From the NCBI GenBank assembly GCA_018821745.1, contig JAHJLU010000470.1, positions 1 through 17,105 of the forward strand: a stretch of 17,105 bases of DNA, written 5' to 3'. The notes under the pieces were generated by a model. The model made no database searches. It was not told the DNA's origin and saw only the letters and a list, made by a program, of their open reading frames with translations. Positions 5,586 to 10,670 of the stretch are shown here, in pieces. Both the position numbers and the translations under genes were made by a program. The stretch's first letter is position 1. The number at the start of each line of letters is the position of its first letter. The DNA comes from Myxococcota bacterium (GTDB lineage: Bacteria; Myxococcota_A; Polyangia; HGW-17).

Positions 5586-6440
5586 ATGTTTAGGACCCTA
5601 TTAATAGCAGCACTTGCTCTTGGTGTTACCGCTGCCACCATCTCCGAGGCATCGGCTCAGGGGCATATGTCCCGCAGACATCGTCTCCACTCCCGCTGGA
5701 TAAGTGGTGTGGGCACGAGCTACCTCTCCGCTGGCGACTATGACTCCTGCTGGGCAGCGTCACAGCGGGCCATTGCCCCTTCGGCAGCCACCATCGATTT
5801 CCGTTTCCGCGCCTGCCTCTCCAGAAACCGCATTCATGCGGTTCGCCGTAAACACGTCAGAAGGCGCATCCGCAGCAACTGCCGGGTAGAAGCCAGCAGA
5901 GTCATGCTTCCCTCTGAAGTGCAGCAGCAGAATTATTATGTGACCTGCCTTCGACGGACACGTTACAACTACATCCGAAATTATCTCGAGACGGTCACCT
6001 GTGACTACCTCGTGGGTCATCGTCGCTCCCGCTGTATCGCCAAGCTTCACCGTGACATCGCCTCCTACGGTTACAACTCCGTAGCGCACCTCAACTATCT
6101 TGACAGCCTGTACCGCACCCGGTACAACAACTTCAGAACCCGTTATCCCAAACACCGGTTCGTGAAGCGGTATCACAAAATTCATCACTCCCGCCGTCAC
6201 ACCCCCGCCCGCCACGTGGTGAAGCGTCACACCCCCGCCCGTCGCGTGGTGAAACGTCACACCCCCGCCCGCAGAACCCCCAGGCGCGTAGTTCGCCGTG
6301 AAGTTCGCCGTGAGACCCGTCGAGCCGTCAAACGTGAAGTTCGTCGGGAGACCCGAAAGGCTGTCAAGCGCGAAGTGCGTCGTGAACGTCGAAAAGCAGT
6401 CAAGCGTGAAGTTCGCCGCGACCGTAAAAAACGCCGCTAG
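5586..6440 (+). CDS. Exported Arg/Lys-rich repeat protein with periodic cysteines
   Basis: This 284-residue protein matches no family I recognise. Residues 1-24 are a signal peptide ending A-S-A before Q25, without a lipobox. The folded part (about 45-185) has six cysteines at 55, 77, 99, 121, 139 and 150; the first four are exactly 22 residues apart. It is also rich in Arg and Tyr. From about 188 the chain becomes a cationic tail with three 10-residue repeats beginning R-H-T-P-A-R (204-233), then four 12-residue repeats R-E-V-R-R-E-T-R-K-A-V-K (238-284). In the last 47 residues 27 are Arg or Lys. A polyanion-binding role (nucleic acid, LPS, acidic polymer) at the envelope or outside is an inference. 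The start is fixed by AAGGAGG 6 bases upstream and by the signal peptide. Confidence 0.8.
   Translation: MFRTLLIAALALGVTAATISEASAQGHMSRRHRLHSRWISGVGTSYLSAGDYDSCWAASQRAIAPSAATIDFRFRACLSRNRIHAVRRKHVRRRIRSNCRVEASRVMLPSEVQQQNYYVTCLRRTRYNYIRNYLETVTCDYLVGHRRSRCIAKLHRDIASYGYNSVAHLNYLDSLYRTRYNNFRTRYPKHRFVKRYHKIHHSRRHTPARHVVKRHTPARRVVKRHTPARRTPRRVVRREVRRETRRAVKREVRRETRKAVKREVRRERRKAVKREVRRDRKKRR
6195..6284 (+). repeat. Three 30-bp tandem coding repeats
   Basis: Units are 6195-6224, 6225-6254 and 6255-6284. The first 17 bases of each unit are identical. Units 1 and 2 differ at only three positions overall, while unit 3 diverges in its second half. They are in frame and encode 10-residue blocks, which suggests fairly recent duplication. 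Confidence 0.85.
6297..6440 (+). repeat. Four 36-bp tandem coding repeats
   Basis: Units are 6297-6332, 6333-6368, 6369-6404 and 6405-6440, the last including the stop codon. Units 1 and 2 differ almost only at synonymous sites. The protein repeat therefore appears conserved while the DNA has diverged, making this array older than the 30-bp one. Confidence 0.85.
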
Positions 6441-6515
6441 ATTCTCCTCCCCTTCCCCTCTTATTTTCCCGCTAGTTCACTATTTCTCTGAAAATACGCA
6501 GTAAACCCGGATATG

Positions 6516-6539
6516 GCGGTCAGCCTGACCAGCGGTCAG
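6516..6539. promoter_or_regulatory. Three-half-site GGTCAG regulatory cluster
   Basis: GCGGTCAG occurs at 6516-6523 and again at 6532-6539, exactly 16 bp apart. The inverse CTGACC lies between them at 6525-6530. Each adjacent pair is an inverted repeat, and the outer pair is direct. The cluster ends 31 bp before the TATAAA -10 element, about 45-67 bp upstream of the likely start of transcription. That is a usual position for an activator site. Confidence 0.45.
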
Positions 6540-6547
6540 ACAACTCT

Positions 6548-6576
6548 TATTCATTTTCCCTCCCCTCGTCTATAAA
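6548..6576 (+). promoter_or_regulatory. Promoter of the flavodoxin-ferredoxin gene
   Basis: TATAAA (6571-6576) is a good -10. The -35 at 17 bp, TATTCA (6548-6553), matches only three of six positions. Such a weak -35 is common in activator-dependent promoters, in line with the GGTCAG cluster upstream. Confidence 0.4.
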
Positions 6577-6580
6577 ATGA

Positions 6581-6605
6581 GTGCTAAAAGCGGAGTACGA
6601 GGAGG
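6581..6605 (+). promoter_or_regulatory. Short hairpin abutting a strong Shine-Dalgarno
   Basis: GTGCT (6581-6585) pairs with AGTAC (6594-6598), including one G-T wobble. GAGGAGG (6599-6605) follows with no gap, 9 bases before ATG 6615. The stem is weak on its own. Confidence 0.3.
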
Positions 6606-6614
6606 CCCACCATC

Positions 6615-7406
6615 ATGACCGCTGTCTGCTACTGGTTCTCGGGAACCGGAAACTCCCTGTTCGTTGCCCGCAAAATAACGGAAGTTTTTCCTCAAATGCA
6701 GCGTGTGCCCATCACAAAGGCTCTGGTGGAAAACCCGCCCCGGATCCATGGCGACGTGGTGGGGTTTGTCTTCCCCGTTTACGCCTATGGGCCGCCGGCC
6801 ATTGTGAAGCGGTTCATCGCGCGGGCCGCCAAGGGAGAGGTGGGCTTCCTCTTCACCGCCGTGACTCATGGTGGCGGCCCCGCGGCGGCACTGACCATGG
6901 TAGAGCGTCTGCTCACGGAAAACAATCTTCCCCTGCACTCCGCCTTCTCCATCCGCATGCCCAGCAACTATGTGGTGGGATCCAACCCGGTGACCGGAGA
7001 GAAGGCCGCCGCAATTTTTGCCCAGGGGGAGAAAGAGACCACCCGCATGTGTGAGCTGCTTGCCCAAAGAGCCCACGTCCCGGTGGTGTCCGCGGCGACG
7101 GGAGGTCGGCTTAAATCATGGGCGGTCCACCCCCTCTTCATGAGGGGACTCAAGACCGCGGACCGCAAATTCTTCTCCCGGGACTCCTGTACGGGGTGTG
7201 GCATCTGCGTGAAGGTGTGCCCCATGGAGAATATCACCCTCACGGCTGAGAAACGCCCTCGCTGGCATGGCTCCTGTGAATATTGCCTGGGGTGTATCCA
7301 TGCCTGCCCCGAGCGGGCTATTCAGACGGGGATGCTCACGAAAAAGCGCCGCCGTTATCGCCACCGGGACATCCCCCTCAAGGCACTCCTCAACCGGGAT
7401 CATTGA
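6615..7406 (+). CDS. EFR1-type flavodoxin/ferredoxin fusion protein
   Basis: This 263-residue cytoplasmic redox protein combines an N-terminal flavodoxin-like domain (about 1-160) with a C-terminal bacterial ferredoxin domain (about 185-240). The flavodoxin part has the FMN phosphate loop S-G-T-G-N-S (9-14) and the segments PVYAYGPP (54-61) and THGGGP (84-89), which fit the flavin site. The ferredoxin part has two complete [4Fe-4S] motifs: C192, C195, C198, C202-P and C221, C224, C227, C231-P. The family (EFR1, ferrodoxin) is widespread in anaerobes and facultative anaerobes, and its partner is usually unknown. The very basic region after residue 242 is unusual and may contact a partner or nucleic acid. 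ATG 6615 follows GAGGAGG. It appears monocistronic and converges on the next gene. Confidence 0.92.
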   Translation: MTAVCYWFSGTGNSLFVARKITEVFPQMQRVPITKALVENPPRIHGDVVGFVFPVYAYGPPAIVKRFIARAAKGEVGFLFTAVTHGGGPAAALTMVERLLTENNLPLHSAFSIRMPSNYVVGSNPVTGEKAAAIFAQGEKETTRMCELLAQRAHVPVVSAATGGRLKSWAVHPLFMRGLKTADRKFFSRDSCTGCGICVKVCPMENITLTAEKRPRWHGSCEYCLGCIHACPERAIQTGMLTKKRRRYRHRDIPLKALLNRDH

Positions 7407-7428
7407 TTATTCTAAAAAAGTTACAGGG

Positions 7429-7460
7429 AAAATGGGGCGAGCTGCCCGGCGCCGTCAGCT
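7429..7460 (-). terminator. Candidate terminator of the lipoprotein operon
   Basis: On the minus strand AGCTG/CAGCT (7456-7460 and 7440-7444) enclose a GC-rich loop containing GGCGCC. A T4 run follows after 7 bases (7429-7432) and a T6 run at 7414-7419. The stem overlaps the stop codon of the minus-strand gene. No terminator for the converging plus-strand gene is evident. Confidence 0.3.
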
Positions 7461-8106
7461 AGAGGTCTTCGCTGCCGATCTCCACGGAGAAGGTTTTGTG
7501 GGGAATGATTGTGGCCTTGCCCATGGCCTTGAGCAAGGCTGCTTTGTTTGCAAAATGCCGGACGTCCTTGTCCGGGTCGGAGAGTGATCGGTAGCCATAC
7601 ACCGCTTTTATCACGGGGAGGTCGGGTCCCGAGAAGCTGGCGCCCACGCCGAGCGTTGTCATCATACAGCCACCCTTCTCCTGGCTGGTCACCCTTGCGG
7701 TTACCCAGATGGCCTTGGTGGTGGCATAGACACGGTCCATGGTCAGGGAGAATCTCGTGTTGGTAAACTTCACCGAGAGAGTGACCTTGTGCTGCTTTTG
7801 GCCAGGTGCAGCGGGGGGATTTTTGTCCGTGTGCTTTGATGGATCCGTGGATGAAGAGACCGGAGGCGCCGAGTGTTTTGTGGAGACAGCCATGACTGAA
7901 GGTGACGCGGCCGTGGGAGACATCGGCTCCCCTGCTTTCTTTCGCCTGGAGGCAAGGTATCGGGCGCGGTCTTTCGCCTCGGCGTGGCGACGGAGCAGCT
8001 CGTTCTCTTTTCTGCGCTGCTCAGAATCGGTCCGCTGTTCATTGTCAGGTCTGGCGGTGCACCCTGAAATGAAAATAATTATTATCAGAAGAACAGTGGT
8101 GTTCAT
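7459..8106 (-). CDS. Lipoprotein of unknown function, second gene of a pair
   Basis: This is a 215-residue exported protein. A short, very hydrophobic signal peptide ends in I-S-G before C16, a good lipobox. Residues 20-58 are highly charged and probably helical. Residues 60-105 form a Ser/Pro/Lys-rich flexible linker. Residues 106-215 form a compact, probably beta-rich domain with one Cys. This is the build of an outer-membrane-tethered periplasmic domain; I recognise no family. The frame is open further upstream, but ATG 8106 is the start that gives a lipoprotein signal, and it has a purine-rich GGGAGAG upstream. Only 26 bases separate it from the preceding lipoprotein gene, so the two are probably co-transcribed and may form a complex. 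Confidence 0.75.
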   Translation of the reverse strand: MNTTVLLIIIIFISGCTARPDNEQRTDSEQRRKENELLRRHAEAKDRARYLASRRKKAGEPMSPTAASPSVMAVSTKHSAPPVSSSTDPSKHTDKNPPAAPGQKQHKVTLSVKFTNTRFSLTMDRVYATTKAIWVTARVTSQEKGGCMMTTLGVGASFSGPDLPVIKAVYGYRSLSDPDKDVRHFANKAALLKAMGKATIIPHKTFSVEIGSEDL

Positions 8107-8132
8107 GCAGGCTCTCCCGGGCTTTGCCCCGA

Positions 8133-8888
8133 TCAGTTCTGGGTGAGGCGACATGTTACACCCACGGGTGACCCTACGGTGAAACTCTTCTCGTATTTCC
8201 CTGTTTTTTTGTCGTGCTGGAACACGGTGATCGCCGAGACGGTGCTCCCGGACTTTTGAACGCACAGAAACCGCTGGCGCTCTTCCCCCTTGATGGGGCA
8301 GAACCCCGTACATTCGCGTACGGCGTAGATGCCTTGGTCCAGCTTCTCGGGGATGTGGCACTTGAAGTGGCTGTCACCGGGCTGGACAAGAGAGGTCAGG
8401 AGGGGCATTGTGTTATCCCGGCTGCACTGGGCGTTCACCTTGGTGCCCACTTCGTTCTCAATGGGGAAGATGGCCGTGGCGCCCATGGGGAGTGGCTTTC
8501 CCACCTCGAGGACGGGGTGGTGTTTTTGTGCTGTCACGGTGATTCCGATGGTCTCCTTGATGATCTTCTTTCGCACGGGATGAAAATACTGAATGTGGAG
8601 AATGGTTGTGCCCGCCCTGAGGCCGATGACCTGAAGGAAGGGGCGTGGTGTGCGCGCGTCTTTGGGGATGACGCGGCACACGGAGGTGTCGGAACAGGAG
8701 GCTGTGAGTTTCTCTACACCACGGGGTGACTTGCCCCCGTCGTGGATGAGCAAAGATATCTCCATGTATCGGGTCTGTGCTTTCAGGCTCAGGGAATTGG
8801 GCAGGGAGGCTTTACGATAATAAGGGGGGTTGCAGGCGAGGGCACCCAGCGCAACCCCCAAAATAGTCAAAAGATATATGGTTTTCAT
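8133..8888 (-). CDS. Cys-rich lipoprotein, first gene of a pair
   Basis: This is a 251-residue exported protein with a signal peptide and a relaxed lipobox (A-L-A before C19). The mature chain has eight further cysteines, an even number that suggests up to four disulfides. The first half (about 30-115) contains a stretch ending in L-Q-V-I-G-L-R-A-G-T-T-I-L and a closing T-I-G-I-T-V. This resembles bacterial Ig-like or pilus-assembly N-domains, but the similarity is only by eye. The second half carries six of the eight Cys, including R-E-C-T-G-F-C-P, and looks like a second domain. ATG 8888 is chosen over upstream in-frame starts because GGAG lies 6 bases before it and the signal begins there. 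It leads the operon with the next lipoprotein gene. Function unknown. Confidence 0.75.
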   Translation of the reverse strand: MKTIYLLTILGVALGALACNPPYYRKASLPNSLSLKAQTRYMEISLLIHDGGKSPRGVEKLTASCSDTSVCRVIPKDARTPRPFLQVIGLRAGTTILHIQYFHPVRKKIIKETIGITVTAQKHHPVLEVGKPLPMGATAIFPIENEVGTKVNAQCSRDNTMPLLTSLVQPGDSHFKCHIPEKLDQGIYAVRECTGFCPIKGEERQRFLCVQKSGSTVSAITVFQHDKKTGKYEKSFTVGSPVGVTCRLTQN

Positions 8889-9065
8889 TGAACACTCCAT
8901 GAAGAGGGTCTGTAATAAATCGGGCAATTTGGGCCCGGATACTCTAGCACATGATTACGGTCCCTTCGGCAAAATATTTACGGCGCTGGTATCAGGCGAT
9001 GAATTGGAGGGATTGAAAAAAAGGGTTGGGGTGAGAAGCCGGAGCTGGTGGAGGACGAAAGGTGG
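8889..9065 (-). other. Intergenic region upstream of the lipoprotein operon
   Basis: This gap separates the permease stop from the lipoprotein pair, all on the minus strand. It holds the extended -10 promoter at 8941-8949 and a small leader hairpin, CGGGC/GCCCG (8921-8925 and 8933-8937). On the minus strand a T7 run downstream of the permease gene is not preceded by a good stem. Confidence 0.45.
8941..8949 (-). promoter_or_regulatory. Extended -10 promoter of the lipoprotein operon
   Basis: On the minus strand TGC-TAGAGT (8949 down to 8941) is an extended -10 element. The only -35-like sequence, TTGCCG (8972-8967), is 20 bp away, so recognition would rest on the TGn extension. Transcription would start near 8934, leaving a 45-base leader. 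Confidence 0.35.
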
Positions 9066-10436
9066 TCAGGAGCCTTTGCGTGACTTGATGAAGAGGTAGG
9101 CGGGGTATCCCAGGGCGGTGATGATGACCCCGGCGATGGCCTCGTAGCGGGTCTTGGCGCCGTAGAACAGGAAGGCCACAACCGCCAGACAGAAGAAGAT
9201 GAAGAGGATGGGGGTCACGGGATATCCCCAGGTCTTGTAGGGACGTTCGAGCTCGGGGCGGGTGCGTCGGAGCATGATGGAGGCCGAGACTGTGAGCGCC
9301 GAGAAGAGGAGCATGACCATGACCGTGTAGGCGATGAGCTGCTCAAACCGCCCGCTGAGGACCAGAAGGCCCGCGAGGCCCGCCTGAACCCACAGGGCCG
9401 TGGCGGGGGTGCCGAATTTTTTGGACTCTTTGCCCAGGGAAGAGAAGGCGAGGCCGTGGCCAGCCATGGCGTAACTGATGCGTCCCCCCGCCAGGATGGT
9501 GGCGTTGAGGCTGCCAATGATGGCGAGGCCGATGACCATGGTGAACAGAATGCCCGCGCTGGCACCGAAGAGCCTGCCCAGGGCCACGGCAGGGAGGAAG
9601 GGGACTCCCTCCATTGCCGCGACGGGGACAGCCTTCACAAAGACCCCCAGGACCACCATGTAGAGCAAAATGGCCAGGGCGGTCCCGATGATGAGGGACC
9701 GGGGAATGTTCTTGCCCGGGTCAGCTATCTCGCCGCCGATGTAGGTGGTGACGTTCCAGCCCGCGTAGGCGAAGAAGACGGGCACCAGGGCTGGAAAAAA
9801 TCCCATGAAGGGATTGGTGGACATGTCGGCCACGGCCTTGGGTGTGGCCCCTGCGGGCGTAATAAAGATGGCCGCCACTCCCGCCACAATCATGAGCACC
9901 ACGGGGGCCGCGATGACGGTGGTCTGGACCCAGCCCGTGACCCTGGCCCCCAGGTGGTTGATGGCGGTGATGAGGGCGATGACTCCCAGGGCCAGGATCT
10001 GGGCCCAGGTGAGTACGTAATGGTAGCTGCCGATGTGTGTCGAGAAGACTGCCTTTTGCACCCACGGGCCGAAGACCTGGGGTCCCTGGAAGAAGCACAG
10101 TCCAACGGCCATTGCTGCGATGGAGCCGGGGAAGGTGATGACCACCGAGGTCCAGCCCGACAAAAAGGAGAGCTTCTCGCCGTAGGCCTCCCGGATATAG
10201 AGGTAGTCGCCGCCGGCTTTGGGGAACATGGCCCCCAGCTCACCGAGGGCCAGGGCTCCGGCGATGGCCAGCAGACCGCCGCCAATCCAGGCGCCGAAGA
10301 ACCACCCGGTCTGGGGCAGGAATTTGGCAACTGCCGGCGGAGTGAGGAAGATCATGACTCCTACGATGTTCCCAAGGACAATGGCTATGGCGGGAATGAG
10401 CGTGATTTTTCCTTTTGAGTCGGGGGCTTTTGTCAC
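9066..10436 (-). CDS. APC-family amino acid permease
   Basis: This 456-residue inner-membrane transporter of the amino acid-polyamine-organocation superfamily has about 12 hydrophobic segments. Family marks are ALALGELGAMFPKAGGDY (61-78) after TM2, FFAYAGWN (221-228) in TM6, GGEIADPGKNIPRS (234-247) in the following loop and ERPYKTWGYP (397-406) before the last helices, as in the LAT/Ser-Thr exchanger branch. The unwound TM1 motif is unusual: G-N-I-V-G-V-M-I-F (22-30) where family members normally have G-x-I-I-G-S-G-I-F. This position binds the substrate backbone, so specificity may differ. Translation starts at GTG 10436, since AAGGAGG lies 5 bases upstream and no ATG fits. It is divergent from the A2M operon and has its own strong promoter. 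The substrate cannot be assigned. Confidence 0.92.
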   Translation of the reverse strand: MTKAPDSKGKITLIPAIAIVLGNIVGVMIFLTPPAVAKFLPQTGWFFGAWIGGGLLAIAGALALGELGAMFPKAGGDYLYIREAYGEKLSFLSGWTSVVITFPGSIAAMAVGLCFFQGPQVFGPWVQKAVFSTHIGSYHYVLTWAQILALGVIALITAINHLGARVTGWVQTTVIAAPVVLMIVAGVAAIFITPAGATPKAVADMSTNPFMGFFPALVPVFFAYAGWNVTTYIGGEIADPGKNIPRSLIIGTALAILLYMVVLGVFVKAVPVAAMEGVPFLPAVALGRLFGASAGILFTMVIGLAIIGSLNATILAGGRISYAMAGHGLAFSSLGKESKKFGTPATALWVQAGLAGLLVLSGRFEQLIAYTVMVMLLFSALTVSASIMLRRTRPELERPYKTWGYPVTPILFIFFCLAVVAFLFYGAKTRYEAIAGVIITALGYPAYLFIKSRKGS

Positions 10437-10441
10437 CAGTA

Positions 10442-10459
10442 CCTCCTTCGTCCGAAGAC
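10442..10459 (-). promoter_or_regulatory. UUCG mini-hairpin and Shine-Dalgarno of the permease
   Basis: On the minus strand GTC-TTCG-GAC (10459 to 10450) is a C(UUCG)G tetraloop hairpin with a 3-bp stem. AAGGAGG (10448-10442) follows 1 base later and GTG 10436 is 5 bases beyond. The predicted transcription start coincides with the first base of the hairpin. Confidence 0.4.
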
Positions 10460-10465
10460 CTCGTT

Positions 10466-10494
10466 CTTATAATGGAATATGGGGCACCTGACAA
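10466..10494 (-). promoter_or_regulatory. Strong sigma-70-like promoter of the permease
   Basis: On the minus strand TTGTCA (10494-10489) and TATAAG (10471-10466) are each five of six matches, with a 17-bp spacer. The predicted start of transcription is near 10459, giving a leader of only about 23 bases. Confidence 0.55.
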
Positions 10495-10546
10495 CGGAAA
10501 TAGCGCAATCATGCTCGTGTGAAATAGCCCCCATGGAGATCTTCTC

Positions 10547-10575
10547 TTGAAAATTTGCCAGCTTTGGACTTAAAT
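10547..10575 (+). promoter_or_regulatory. Promoter of the A2M-pbpC operon
   Basis: TTGAAA (10547-10552; five of six) and TTAAAT (10570-10575; four of six) have a 17-bp spacer. Transcription would start near 10582. It is divergent from the permease promoter; 52 bp separate the two promoters' -35 elements, room for a shared regulator. Confidence 0.45.
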
Positions 10576-10598
10576 ATCGGCACTCGGCGAACGTCAGT

Positions 10599-10617
10599 GA
10601 GGACCGCGAAGGTCCTC
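10599..10617 (+). promoter_or_regulatory. Perfect leader hairpin in the A2M 5' region
   Basis: GAGGACC (10599-10605) and GGTCCTC (10611-10617) pair perfectly over a GCGAA loop. No T run follows, so it is not an intrinsic terminator. It lies in the predicted leader, 41 bases before the Shine-Dalgarno, and may stabilise or regulate the mRNA. Confidence 0.4.
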
Positions 10618-10644
10618 GATCGTAAAATGACCCGAGCTCGTTTG

Positions 10645-10663
10645 AACAGCCTGTTACAAGGAG
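10645..10663 (+). promoter_or_regulatory. Small inverted repeat next to the A2M Shine-Dalgarno
   Basis: AACAG (10645-10649) and CTGTT (10651-10655) are inverted about one base. As a hairpin this leaves 4 bp with a 3-base loop. AAGGAG (10658-10663) follows 2 bases later, and ATG 10671 is 7 bases beyond. Confidence 0.3.
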
Positions 10664-10670
10664 TTTTACT

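Noticed and set aside
6195..6440. Possible CRISPR array or non-coding satellite
   Set aside because: The 30- and 36-bp units are contiguous with no unique spacers, stay in frame, and the 36-bp units diverge mainly at synonymous positions, so they are coding repeats.
8107..8361. N-terminal extension of the second minus-strand lipoprotein up to 8361
   Set aside because: It would overlap the coding region of the upstream lipoprotein and bury the signal peptide and lipobox inside the protein.
9456..10418. Open frame of 320 codons on the plus strand over the permease
   Set aside because: Gly/Asp/His-rich antisense translation of a membrane protein gene. The minus-strand product has clear APC motifs.
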